Assembly: GCA_903813345.2 (NCBI GenBank) | Contig: CAIIXF020000009.1 | Location: forward strand, 31,842,740-31,906,739 | Reading direction: 5' to 3' | Origin: Owenia fusiformis | Lineage: Eukaryota > Annelida > Polychaeta > Sabellida > Oweniidae | DNA length: 64,000 nucleotides | In this document: positions 35,401 to 46,800 of the stretch, piece after piece | Position numbering within the stretch: position 1 is the first letter of the stretch | How the letters are laid out: every line of letters starts with the position of its first letter | Program-made: the position numbers and the translations under genes | The notes under the pieces: generated by a model | The model's input: the letters and a program-made list of their open reading frames with translations, nothing else | Told to the model about the DNA's origin: nothing | Database searches by the model: none

Positions 35401-38400
35401 CAGCCCTGAATGTATTTGCAAATCAACAATGAACGGTAGTAAAATGAAGAAATCTTAAAGCATTAAGTAAGAGCAATGTATGCAATTTAAATATCAAGCA
35501 CGTAAATAGACAGCTGAAAATAATACATGTTACCACAAGTATTAAGAGCTCCATCAAACAGAGGCAACATTTGAAATATCATACAGGGTGGTTAAAAATG
35601 GTGACCCTGTAGCTATTTTCTCAAATCTTTGTCATTTTAGGAAATTACTCCCTGATATTTTGCACATATGTACATCATATTTTGTGACCATCAGACTGAT
35701 CTAGTCATAATGTTAACTTACAGCACTAAAACAACTTGCACTGTTAAACAACATGCTCTAGTGACCACTATTGCGCTGTAGGCAAACCTGCACACGTCCA
35801 CCAAAATTCCGTACTTGACTTCTACCTATGGGGATATGCCAAAAATAGAGTGTACAAGAATGGCCTCAATACAATTGCAGACCACAAAAGGGAGATCATT
35901 CATGTCTTTCATGTCTACCTGCTGAGGAATGCAGTCGGGTCATTGACAACTTAAGGTTTGCCTACAGAGTGATGATAGCCACACCTGGGGCATGTTGTTC
36001 AAAATGCTGTAAAATTGCGACTATCAGTCTGATGGTCATGAAATATAGGAGGATGGTAGGAAATTGAATAATGTACATTCAAATGTGCCAAATAATAGGG
36101 TATAATTCCTTAAAATGACAAAGATATGAGTAAAATACAGGGTTGCCATTTTTGACCACCCTGTGATACTTATGTTAACAAAAAATAACAACAAAATAAA
36201 ATTTTCCTTTTCACAACCGAAGTTGAATTTTGTTCTAAACATAACCAGTTTTCCTCATTTTTGTTTATTGCATTGTGAATCTAGCAGAAAGATGTTGACT
36301 TTGGTTTCATAAAATTGAGACTGGAGTGGTGATTTGTAAAATTCATTTGATATGTATTTTACTGTAGAAAACATCCATGATAATTAGACAATAAACAATA
36401 AATGAAGAAATCCAGCTAGCTTCACTTCCAGCAATTTTTTGAACCTGTATCTTTTGGAGTCCATTGCACGGTCAGATTTATATTTTCTTCATCCCACCTT
36501 TTATGTAAAATAAAAAAAAATATACAATATATACAGGGTGTTTCATAATGACCGTCCCCCCATCAACCAACAATCCCAAATAGCATACCAGCATATGTTA
36601 TATATCATATGAAAGCTTGTTCAATTCTGGACTAATTAAAACAACTTTGGATAAGCTCAACAGTCTTTACAACTTGCTAGATACCTCTACAAAAGGAACC
36701 CATTTTACCTTAAGCATAGAATCCGACAGCTACTTTTTTCCAAAATTAGCCATGTGCCATGCAAACAGCTATGATAACCATGCCTCAATACACTATTATC
36801 TATAGTAATGTACACCTTATAACATTTGATGGATGCTGAGGATATATCCCAATAATATTTGAGAGACAAAAGTATTAAATATTTCAAAGAAATACCCAGA
36901 GAGCTCTTGGTGATTCAATGGATTATATAGCAATATGCTCCTCTCTTTAAATCCATTTGAAATGGGAGCCACAAATCACACAAACTGAGGCTATAGTGAT
37001 TATCAAACACAAGTTTACAAATTATGTTCTCATTGACCAGTCATGCTAAAATTTGGCACATAAGTCCAGAATTGAATAACATTTATTATCGTATATAGAT
37101 TATGGGGCCATGTGGTCTAGGATTGGCTGTGGATGGGGGGACAGTCATTATGAAACACCCTGTACAATGTATATTACATTGTAACTAGTGTGTACATACA
37201 ATGTATCACATAGATGGACATAAATGCAGCCATGCAGAACTACTTCCGAGAAGACAATAATACTTTATGTTTCAATATTTCTCTTAAAAACTGTGTGTAA
37301 CTCAACCTTCAATTTATGCTCATACAAAGTGAGAAATAAGAAGTCTTACTATACTTACAGTACTAAAGCTAGGGTAGTGTTAGTGTCATCAAACAACTTG
37401 ATCTCACAACGCTTGGTATGTCTGCCTGACTTTGTTACAATCTCTTTAACAGCTCCAATCTACAGGTAAATTGCACAAAATATTAGATCTGAGGAAACAT
37501 GTATGCCTAAAATAGCATGCTGGCTTTATATTTGGTATATATAACCTATTCATGAAAATACTGAATCTGTACATGAACTGTCGTATCAAAAATATATCAG
37601 TGTGTAAGGTTGTTAGATGTTATACTATACTACCTTTGTTTCGACGTTCAGTGGTTCATGGTTTTCTTATTGGTTCTCACTGAGAATATTCATAAAAGCG
37701 TGTTACACATATTTACTTTCTGTCCCACTCTAACCCATGAACACACTAAACGTCAAAGCTTTCTAGATAATTCAGTGCAGGTCTGTAGCCAGGAGGGTTC
37801 GCAAGGTTCGGGCAAACCCCCCCCCTGGCCAAAAGTTCTTTCAAAATCATGCAGATTTTCACCATTTTGAGCACTTCTCAAGTGATTTTAGCCATATTTG
37901 GGCCAAAATTGTCATATGTGAACCCCTCCTGAAAATTTTTGTTTGGAAGCTGAACCCCCTTTGGCAAATCCTGGCTACGGGCCTGCAGTCCCAAACCTTT
38001 TCCCAGTGTTGGAAATATTAGACTTACTGATTTAATAGCTACTAGCAGGTTGATCAACTCTCCATTTAAATTCTGTCCGTTAGTGACAACATCTAAGAGT
38101 GTGTAGAAATCATTATGAGGCTTGATAGGGATATGTAACAGTGTGTTATACTCGCTGAGATCCCAATCTCCGTAGAGTTTCACTGTGGAGTGCTGTTCAC
38201 TTATGTTCAATACATATGGACTACAAGAAGAAAACTTGGTACATTTGTGATTCAGGAAAATCCTAATTTTATACTTATGAAAAAAAGAATTGAGATATTT
38301 GATCAAATCATGGGCTTTCAATCTATTGAATGACTATGATCAAATATTGAAGTTTAATATTTAAGATGGATGAGTGTCCAAATTCCATAGGTTCTGGGCC

Positions 38401-40060
38401 TATAAAGATGGCAGCACCAGAAAGAGAAACATAGATAAACACAGATCGATTGCCATGCCATCTTTATTTTAAAATTATTTCTATTTACCTTAGCCTATGC
38501 CAAATTCATTAGAATTGAAAACAGGTAATGTTAACAATCAAAGAATTTTTCTGAAACAAAGTCAGAAATGTTGTAAAAAAGCATCTGAGAGTAAGAGAAA
38601 AAAGCATGATGAGATTAAAAATATGAGCCTATAAAATTATGGCCATTTTTAAAACTTTACCTTGGAGTCCACGGTCTGAATTTATCATCCATGTTATCTC
38701 CTCGTTTAGTCTGTATCTGGGCATTGATCACCTCAACTGGAACAGGAAAACTGGATGACTGACATTGCAGGGGGTTTATCAAGAGACATGAATATATCTA
38801 GCAACACAACACCTAATGACCCACTCAGGCAACTGGAAGTCATTAGCAGTGATTCATTGCTTTAACATACAAAATAATAAATGAACGAAAAAAAGATTAA
38901 TTTCTATATAACATTCTCATAATCTTATTATTTATATCTGAATACTGATAAAGACCAGCCAAAAACCTACCTATGTCTCCAATATGGAACATTGCAGCGA
39001 GATCGTGGATATGTTCTTTGCCACCCCAACATGTAGCATTAATGAATTGTGCAGGACTGTCTCGTATTGAAAAGTTCAACAGGAACCTCTCAGTGCCTGG
39101 ATCTACAGAAGCATATTATTTGTTTGTAGACAATTACATGTAAAATGGATTGAATGAGCACCATTGGATGTACATGGACAGATATATATATTGAAAATGA
39201 GGAGTCCAAAAAATATTTTTTGAAAATACCTTCCTTTGTGCCTAGCTTTTAAAAAAGCCTAATTTGAAGTCCAAAATAAACAACATTTTTGAGATCAAAT
39301 TACTAAGTGTCACCTCTCACATCTGCCAGTGTTACAGTATTTTGATGATGAAACATGGACTTAAAATTTAGTTTTCTGTATTAAATCTCTGGTCACCACC
39401 ATGTTGACTCATAGAAACTGAATTGATGTATATATAAGTAGAAAAAATTGTTCATACTTTTCTTGCTTGTGAAAGATTTAGCTTCTTCCTTGGCCAATAT
39501 CACCCCAACTATCCTCTGAAATCAAACATTTCATTTACTTTAAGGATGATGACCCTTAAACATTTCATTTTTTATTTTACAAGTAGCTAAGAGTAGGCAT
39601 CAAAAGTTTGACGTCGAATTGGAAACTAAATGAATCTAGTTAGGGGGATGGGGTTCAAAGCCATTTCAGTTTACTATCCGACTTTCAACATTTCATTTTT
39701 TGTTATTTCGACTCAGAATGCCTTGGAATGGTTTAAAAACAAACATACTGTATTACCTAATAATTTGTAATTTTAATCATATACTTTTAAATTATATAAA
39801 AGTTCTTATAATGTAGTTATACCTTAATAAAAAATTTATCTTCAAAAGAGAAAAATACTTTGGATACTTACGGTATTTCCTACTCCTGGTGACAAGTCAC
39901 TAATTGCTGCCTTCCCTCCAGAGCTTGGGGCATTACTAGTACTTGGGCCTCCATTGTTCTGTTGATGAGTACGAGGATGTTTATGAGACTGTATCTTTGG
40001 GGCGATCACATCTTCTTGCCAGTCATTTCCAAAGTCAGAGAATCCTGTCGTCCATGCCAT
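32487..40060 (-). CDS. MEIOB: MEIOB, meiosis-specific OB-fold protein (nine exons, 3' part missing)
   Basis: MEIOB binds single-stranded DNA with SPATA22 and stabilises meiotic recombination intermediates; it is an RPA1-like OB-fold protein. Nine GT-AG exons join with matching phases: 40060-39872, 39515-39458, 39102-38971, 38736-38661, 38220-38028, 37459-37359, 36497-36445, 33751-33656 and 32579-32487, giving about 330 codons. Diagnostic blocks in order are RIVGVILAKEEAKSF, NFSIRDSPAQFINATCWG, NISEQHSTVKLYGDWDL, VVTNGQNLNGELINLLVAIK, RCEIKLFDDT, WDEENINL, ADVRVNYDDFRKG and SKTIFTINPDTQEAHSLYQF, each matching vertebrate MEIOB. The N-terminus is longer than in mammals, with a QNNGGPSTSN linker. 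Exons for the zinc ribbon and C-terminal OB fold were not found; the next space holds the convergent sulfotransferase. A CAG acceptor just before the ATG suggests a 5' UTR intron. Confidence 0.92.
32551..32840 (-). repeat. three tandem copies of the MEIOB exon 9 acceptor and exon start
   Basis: Units start at 32551, 32650 and 32741 (99 and 91 bp apart). On the minus strand each contains the intron end, a TAG acceptor and the first ~37 nt of exon 9 (ACACCCAGGAGGCACATAG in the two nearest copies, ACACACAAGAGGCTCACAC in the third). Only the copy nearest 32579 continues into the full exon. Confidence 0.9.
33752..35260 (-). repeat. ~34-bp satellite (about 45 copies) derived from the MEIOB exon 8 acceptor
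   Basis: On the minus strand the unit is ACACATATATTTCAG followed by TGCTGTTCATTACTGATT. The real exon 8 junction reads ACACATATTTTTCAG followed by TCCTGTTTATTGCTGATG. The satellite therefore consists of the last ~15 nt of the intron and the first ~18 nt of the exon, repeated directly upstream of the exon. Most copies retain TTTCAG. Copies vary by substitutions and one- to three-base indels, and a few higher-order duplications are visible (for example around 34740-35130). Confidence 0.9.
35583..36165. mobile_element. mariner-like element remnant in a MEIOB intron
   Basis: ACAGGGTGGTTAAAAATGG at the left is mirrored by CCATTTTTGACCACCCTGT at the right. Inside, the plus strand near 35805-35895 reads LDFYLWGYAKNRVYKNGLN and ADHKREI, the conserved region of mariner transposases around the third catalytic residue ('LdfyLWGy.K..VY'). 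Most of the transposase is deleted. It lies between MEIOB exons 7 and 8. Confidence 0.8.
36534..37162. mobile_element. mariner-type MITE, ends CAGGGTGTTTCATAATGAC, TA duplication
   Basis: CAGGGTGTTTCATAATGACC at the left and GTCATTATGAAACACCCTG at the right are inverted, with G-runs just inside each end and TA on both sides. The 629-bp interior has only short frames. It lies between MEIOB exons 6 and 7. Confidence 0.85.
37778..37985. mobile_element. CAGGYCTGTAGCCAGG MITE in a MEIOB intron
   Basis: CAGGTCTGTAGCCAGGAGG at the left and CCTGGCTACGGGCCTG at the right are inverted. The flanking 5 bp CAGTG and CAGTC match at four positions. The 208-bp body is close to the copies at 59046 and 59430 (for example GCACTTCTCAAGTGATTTTA). 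It lies between MEIOB exons 5 and 6. Confidence 0.8.
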
Positions 40061-40064
40061 ATTT

Positions 40065-40250
40065 CTTTCACTGTAAAGGAATCATAGTCTATTGTAATTT
40101 ATATGTAATGACCCAGGGATGCCCAAGGGGAATGACTTACTTACAAGCATACTGTAACAAGCCAGATAAAGAAATTGAAAGAAAGTGTGCTAAATAGACT
40201 AGATGGGTCCTGGGAGTAGAAATAATCTTGATTTATGTCATCAAATATTC
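40065..40250 (-). repeat. SINE-like body joining the MEIOB exon 1 acceptor
   Basis: The stretch shares TAACAAGCCAGATA, AGAAA..GAAAG and GGATGCCCAAGGGG-type sequence with the tRNA-headed repeat at 48430-48577. Its minus-strand end runs directly into the MEIOB acceptor (TTCCTTTACAG). Part of this junction is also present at 49780-49848. Confidence 0.5.
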
Positions 40251-40254
40251 AAAA

Positions 40255-40545
40255 TTCAGTCAAAAGTGATTTCATATTTGAAATCTACATGCACATTGAA
40301 AATTCAATTTTTTTGAAAATGTGACTTCTAGTTCTGGTTGATTCCCCATAGACCCCATGTTACAAAATCACAAAAAGTGAAATATCTTTTCTTGTATTTG
40401 ACAGATAACACTTTCTTTTCACTGGACATATTTTAATTCGCTATTAGATACATAAGGGTTATATGAAATTTGAACCACTAAAACAGATGTAATTTAAGTT
40501 AAAGGGAACTTTCTACTATATCCGCCATGCTACCTGACCCGAACG
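40255..40545. repeat. dispersed repeat R1, copy 2
   Basis: Same landmarks and order as at 25980 (GTGACTTCTAGTTCTGGTTG, GATTCCCCATAGACCCCATG, ATACATAAGGGTTATATGAA). It sits just upstream of MEIOB and is followed by the tRNA-like sequence. Confidence 0.75.
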
Positions 40546-40559
40546 CATCTGCGTTATTC

Positions 40560-40640
40560 AATGCACCATGTGATAATCAAAACTAGGACCCTTGGATCTA
40601 AAGACTGATGCTCTACCAACTGAGCCGTATAAAGGTTAAA
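40560..40640 (-). mobile_element. tRNA-Lys-like SINE head, diverged copy
   Basis: The minus strand reads CGGCTCAGTTGGTAGAGCAT (A-box region) and CAGTCTTTAGATCCAAGGGT, followed by a decayed B box (TAGTTTTGATTATC). The layout is that of tRNA-Lys, but the T arm is degenerate, so this is a SINE-type pseudo-tRNA. Confidence 0.65.
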
Positions 40641-40849
40641 GCCACTACAGCCTGACACACTCAAATGACCTACCTCAATAAATTCCTGAGTATCTAAGAA
40701 TTCTTTGTAACAAAATCGTATGGGTTAATCCACAGAATGAGGAAAATTTCGTTTTTGATAACAAGTTATTTCAACCTTCAAAATTCCTCCATCTATATCC
40801 AGCTTCTGCAGCACCAGACCAGGATGTTATTTTGGGGATTCCTTCTAAA

Positions 40850-41185
40850 ACCTACTGTCATCTTGAAAAGAAGTGCAATCTTTCTTGATTAAAAACAAAA
40901 ATTTCCTCATTTAACCCATACAATTGGGAATTCATCGACATAAAAAGAATTATAAACTACTCAGGAATTCACTGAAGTAGGTATAGTCTATATCCAATAG
41001 ACTGAATATCCTGAATATCCTACTGCCATCTTGAAAAGAAGTGCAATCTTTCTTGATTAAAAACAAAAATTTCCTCACTTAACCCATACAATTGGGGATT
41101 CATCGACAGAATTCAAAACTACTCAGGAATTCACTGAAGTAGGTATAGTCTATATCCAATAGACTGAATATCCTGAGAATTCAGT
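40850..41185. repeat. ~168-bp tandem duplication
   Basis: 'CTTGAAAAGAAGTGCAATCT', 'TTCATCGACA', 'CACTGAAGTAGGTATAGTCT' and 'ATATCCAATAGACTGAATAT' occur twice about 168 bp apart with very few differences. Confidence 0.8.
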
Positions 41186-41189
41186 CTAT

Positions 41190-42110
41190 TGATCATTATG
41201 TCCCTCCTGTGGGAAAAAACAAGAAATTTCAAGCACAAAATTATCAATTTTAGGAAGCTTCACTTCCCAAAAATAAACATTATAACAATTCAATTAAGTA
41301 GTAAGGTACAATTAAATGCTATAAAAAGTAACACAGCGTATTCACAAATGGAAATAAAGCTAGGGAAAGTAACAAATATGCAAATTAATTTACTCCATCG
41401 GCCATTTTGAATGGCACTTTCTACATATGTGGGCTAAAGTCTGAATATTTTCATTCCAAATTTCAAAAAATTTCAGACTAGAGGATATAGTCTAGAGGTA
41501 GGGAGGGGTTGACTTTTCTCCCATGTCGCAGATCTAACCATACAGTAGTCCAACAACATTAGACCTAGCCCGGGCCTCGTTTCTTATCTGACATGTGTTA
41601 TGGCCCGGCTAGGTCTAACCTCCATGACCATTTTGCCTTTGATGCGTTAATTTAATCGTTCAGCAGGTTTCGACAAGCGGAACTAATTGAACCCTGAAAA
41701 CATGGCAATATTACACAAAGAATGTGATTCAAGCATGCATACATACCTTATAAACACATACACCCTGTCCCGTATCCCCCTTAGACCCTATTGATGCATA
41801 ATTACGAAAATATTGGAGACAGGTTTGAAATATGACGAAAATGTCGGTCAGTTTCGGTAACATCGAAATTGCAAATCGTTTCAGGAATTAACCGTCATCA
41901 CGGCACTGCATTAACGAACAGTTGGTTTGCAATTAATAACTATTTTGCGTGTATATACGCGCTATATAAATTAATCAAAGATACCTGTTATCCTCAAAAT
42001 TGATCTTTTTATCCCGAGTAATCGCGATAATAATTATCAATCTATTTGACAACAATTTCGTTTCGCTGGTAGTTTAATTTTACGATCCGGGACACTCAGA
42101 CGAACAGACA
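41190..42110. other. intergenic region between MEIOB and a plus-strand transcript
   Basis: No coding region is supported. This lies between the divergently oriented MEIOB (minus) and the candidate exons at 42113 and beyond (plus), so it is the likely promoter region for one or both. No TATA box is obvious near either end. Confidence 0.4.
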
Positions 42111-42112
42111 CA

Positions 42113-42512
42113 ATGACGGACATGCGGAAATGTCACTTTAGAGATTGGTAAGTGTAGCCTCATTTTACTCGTATAAATGAACATTTAACACAATAATATT
42201 GTGTTAAATCGCTTGATGTTATGTGTTTTTATATTATTGTCAAGTATCAGTTGCACGTTATCGCGGAAAAATGGTTTCGATGGATTCAGAACTTGCATCA
42301 AAGGAAAGAATAGTAAGGAGGTTAAACTCAATAATGGCCCCAAGAAAATTCCTAATAATAAAGAACGCCATTATTGAGTTTAACGACGTTGCACTAACCA
42401 TACAGCAGCCATTCTGGACATTCAGATTGAAAGTGCTGTCACATTATAAAGTGCAAGGCCCAACTGTTGTAACTCGGGTATTACACGATGTCTGTTGTTT
42501 TGGGTATTTTTG
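42113..42512 (+). CDS. possible two-exon unidentified coding segment
   Basis: A short ATG-led segment (MTDMRKCHFRDW) ends at a strong GTAAGTG donor at about 42149. An acceptor (CAAG or TATCAG) about 100 bp on leads into a long frame: MVSMDSELASKERIVRRLNS and PRKFLIIKNAIIEFNDVALT, continuing to YFWK before a GTATCAG donor. The two frames do not join in phase, so the first exon may be untranslated. A perfect 18-bp inverted repeat lies inside. No family is recognised, and it may be non-coding. Confidence 0.25.
42321..42384. repeat. perfect 18-bp inverted repeat with 28-nt loop
   Basis: GTTAAACTCAATAATGGC (42321-42338) and GCCATTATTGAGTTTAAC (42367-42384) are exact reverse complements, centred in the open frame of the candidate coding segment. 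Confidence 0.85.
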
Positions 42513-42599
42513 GAAGGTATCAGATGACATACAGTGCTGGTATATATTAATTGATCAGTCGTTTAATTGGCATATTTTCTTGAATTTTAACATTTAATG

Positions 42600-43800
42600 T
42601 CCCAAACTCCCACAAACTGCAGAAAAGTATACCCCATAAATCATATTTACCAAAATGAGTGTCTCCAAGGCTTCACACCAGCGTATGTATAATGCATTTG
42701 TCACGAGTTTGAGCTGAAATTTCGCCAAAATGAAGTAGGCTAAGGGTAGTCTCTGCCAGGTTTGTTTATTGTGGTAAGCTTGTAAGTGCTCAGAACCAAA
42801 TAATTCATGTGCGCAAAATAATCAAATAATCTGATTGGTCTAAACTTTGCTGCACATGCGCACAATGTGTGCCATGTTTTTTCTAGTGATTTCGTTTCGT
42901 TTCATGGAGTTTGCATTTCAGTGTAACTTCCGCTAAAATGGCGGACCATGGACAGAATTAACAGGTAAAATCACTTCAGAATTTCAAGAGAACTTTTTAC
43001 CTATAACATGGGCTTTCAACTAGTTGAAAGTTGAAAGCCCATGCCTATAATAGCAAAACTTTTGTTTTATTTGTGCATTGTATCTATCAGATAAGAGTTT
43101 CAGGGGTATGTAGGAAAATTCATTTTGGTAGGAGCACTCTGTTTAGTTTGAAAACGCACCCTTTATTATTATATATCGGCACTGTAGGACCAGTGTTTAG
43201 CTTATCAATGAAGTGAAAAGGTCCGTCTGTGTCCATGGCTGGTCCGTCCTGGTCCGTGGCTGGGTAAACTGCAACCAGACTCCTGAGACTAATGCCCGGG
43301 GACTAATGCAACCAATCCTATGGTTGCTACAATTAATTGGTAAGACTGCACAATTTGCAGTTTGCACACTTCGAAGTGAAAATGCTGATTTTTAGTTTTT
43401 TATCAAAATCTTTCAAATAACTTTACACGCTCTTAGTAGGGAGAATCCATGCACATTACTTGCATTCTATAGGACTGATCGTTAGTGATATGCGTAAAGA
43501 TATATATATAAACGAAAAGTGCATAACTACTCAAGAAAAAGGCAGTAAAAGAATAACAAAATAATATGAAAACTTACCACCGGGCGATAATTGATAACAT
43601 ATGAGTAAGTAGTTTCTAATTTTCAGATAGCTTTGAGCTAAAGTATTATTATATAATTCATTGTAAATAATGGAGTAAACAAGTGCAAAATATATGTCTG
43701 AATTATAATTTATTGCTTTATATGTAATTTGTACATCAATATTTCAAACATTTACCTTTACTTATTTTTCTTTATTGGAAATCAAAACGTATATGCTCCC
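42600..43800. other. non-coding upstream region of the 12-exon gene
   Basis: A short palindrome (ATGGGCTTTCAACT and AGTTGAAAGCCCAT, about 43009-43043) is the only clear structure. The two short plus-strand frames at 43031-43395 carry no recognised motif. The promoter of the gene starting at 43807 should lie here. Confidence 0.4.
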
Positions 43801-43806
43801 TTGAAA

Positions 43807-46800
43807 ATGGAGGAAAATTCAGATTTTTCAACATCTTCAGATAAAACGAATAAAATACCCCAAGCTGGTCGATATTATGCTTTGTATACACTTTTGAATA
43901 ATAAGTAAGTATATCGATATTAGCAGACTAACGCAATGTCCTACTTCATTTCTGTCTAGGTGAAAAATCACTATTATTAAACCGGAAGTAAAATATTTTC
44001 CTGTTTTTATTTATTTTTCACTAGGGGCAATCTGCGCGAGATGGGATAACTCCACAGATGGCGCTAGTGAAAAGGTAGAAGACAAAAAATCTAAATTTAT
44101 AATTGGGATGATGGTTGATTGAAATCAATATTTATCAGTGCAATCACCAGTGAAAATGTACAGATTTTATATTTTATTTTGTTTATCTCGTGTGTATATA
44201 ATTTTACAAAAAGTATGGCGAAATGATTCGGTTCACTTCAAATATTTGACTTTTTGTGACGGTGGTCTTGAGTTTGAAATCTATTGAAAATTGTTTAAAA
44301 TTCGGATAGATGGCGGAAAAAGCAGTCATATCTTTTTTTCTCAATGGGTGTTCTATGCAATTTTTGTTTTGATTTGAAAGGGGACATATGGAGCTATCCC
44401 GTGGTATATGGGGTTATGTACCGAAAATCCTCGTTTTTTCATAATCAGTCCAAAGATTTCAATATTTTCACATTGGATTACATTACAGCATTTATCTGTG
44501 GAATTGTCCCTATTAGCAACATAAGAAATTACTAAAACTGCTATTATTTGGCTCAAAACCACTCAGAATAAGAGATATGTGACGTGAAATGTTTATTGGA
44601 CGATGGCCCATAAGGATCTGATCGGGAGAAACTAAAAAATAATGCTGAATCAGCATTTTTCTTTTTTTGACTTCAAAATTACGGGTATTGACGATTATTA
44701 GGCACTGTTTGGCATTAACCATCGGAAAGTTGCCTGAAATGTCATTGTTTGTAGGCCTGCAAACTGTCATATAAAATATTGAATATTTTTTGCCATATTT
44801 TGCTTGGTAAAGGATGTATTGTAACATTTTTAGATGTCAGAATTTTTCAGCCTAATTTTTCCGAGAGATGTCAACATATTTGAACGAAATAAATGGCTGA
44901 ATTTGATTTTTTTAAGGCTACAATTGGGAATAATTTCACGAATGGTATCTAATTAGCTAAAATTAATCTATAATTTTGATTTAAGAAGAAGTTAAACAAT
45001 AGAAAACCAATGAAAACTGACTAATTTAGTCAGCTTTTGGCTTATTTTGCCCAAAAATTGGCCTAATTAATGTGTCATGGTCCAGTGATTTTTGCCAATA
45101 AAACACTTTGATCAATATAAATAAGTTTGCTCGACTCTTTGGAAGCTCAATTCTATAGATCCGAGTTAATGTAACCATTTAAATGCAGAAATGTTGAATT
45201 CTCAAGAAAAAAGTTTGGCCTAAATTCGAACCACCCAAAGGTTAGTTTAGTACCCATAAAATGCCCAATTGTCTATAGATTATTCTTAAACTGCACAAAC
45301 CATCTTGAAACACTTCATTCTTTCATAAAAATATCATTTTTCACCAAAAATCATCGAACCATGGCACTATTAGGGATAACTCCACAGATGGCGCTAGTGA
45401 AAAGGTAGAAGACAAAAAATCTAAATTTATAATTGGGATGATGGTTGATTGAAATCAATATTTATCAGTGCAATCACCAGTGAAAATGTACAGATTTTAT
45501 ATTTTATTTTGTTTATCTCGTGTGTATATAATTTTACAAAAAGTATGGCGAAATGATTCGGTTCACTTCAAATATTTGACTTTTTGTGACGGTGGTCTTG
45601 AGTTTGAAATCTATTGAAAATTGTTTAAAATTCGGATAGATGGCGGAAAAAGCAGTCATATCTTTTTTTCTCAATGGGTGTTCTATGCAATTTTTGTTTT
45701 GATTTGAAAGGGGACATATGGAGCTATCCCGTGGTATATGGGGTTATGTACCGAAAATCCTCGTTTTTTCATAATCAGTCCAAAGATTTCAATATTTTCA
45801 CATTGGATTACATTACAGCATTTATCTGTGGAATTGTCCCGATTCCATTTTTAGGTTCGGTTTTTAGCGCATGCGCATTAAATCCAGCAATTTAATTGGT
45901 TCAAATTATTATCACGCATGCGCGATTAATAACTTAGTAAGAACATATAATTTGAGATAGATGTCACTTACATTCATTATTTCACAGCAGTCCTTACCCA
46001 TAATGCACCATATATTGTGGGAATATTTTTGTTTTGTGTCAAAACAAAAAGAATACACCCAAAACAAATGTAGTGACATAATATCAACCTGCCCCAGATT
46101 TGTAGACGTGTGTTGTACAAACTTAAACCGAACCGATGGCAGAAAAGCACTTTGAATCATGGGAATGAAATACTTCCTTTAATGAAAAACCGAACCAAGT
46201 AAAAACCGAATCTCGCGCAGATTGCCCCGACTCTTATTTTTCTCAGAATTTAAGGACAGGGTGCATGTTGGGAAATTTTCTGCATTTCTCAATTGAGTCA
46301 CATGTTATTTTTCAAACATGAATAACTCCTTCCCCACATTGTCTACATCTTCCAAGTTTGTACAAAGAGTGCACTTCTGTGCCTAGAAAAGCCTTGTGGG
46401 AAGGTTTGTTTTGTAAAATGTATAAAAAATGAGAAAATTCAGTGAAAAAAATTTCTGAAATTTTTCTGATTTTTTTCACTGAATTTTCTTGTTTTTTATA
46501 GACTTTATCAAAACATTCTTCTCACAAGTCTTTTCTAGGCACATACGTGCACTCTTTGTGCAAAACTGGAAGATATAGACAGTGAAGGGAAGGAGTGATT
46601 CTTGTTTGAAAAATAACATGTGACTCAATTGAGGAATGCAGAAAATTTCCCATCATGCACCCTGACCTTAAACATAATCATATCAGGACTCCACCTGCTA
46701 TGGCTTAGAGAGCAAAGGTTACAGGGCTGTCAACTTGGGACCACCTAATATGAGTGACTTCAAAATGTTGGACACCTAAGTCCAAATCTGAACACTTTTG

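Larger units (their letters stand above)
44024..46228. mobile_element. 2.2-kb TIR element with perfect 19-bp termini, nested content
   Basis: GGGGCAATCTGCGCGAGAT (44024-44042) and its exact reverse complement (46210-46228) bound the region. Inside are two identical 468-bp direct repeats and a further inverted pair (TAGGTTCGGTTTTTA at about 45853, AAAAACCGAACC near 46185). No target duplication is obvious. No transposase frame is present, so it is non-autonomous or a carrier of other elements. It lies in intron 1 of the 12-exon gene. Confidence 0.75.

Noticed and set aside
44043-45840. LTR retrotransposon with identical 468-bp LTRs
   Set aside because: The repeat ends are GGGA...TCCC with inverted similarity rather than TG...CA, the 862-bp interior has no gag-pol, and no primer-binding site was seen.
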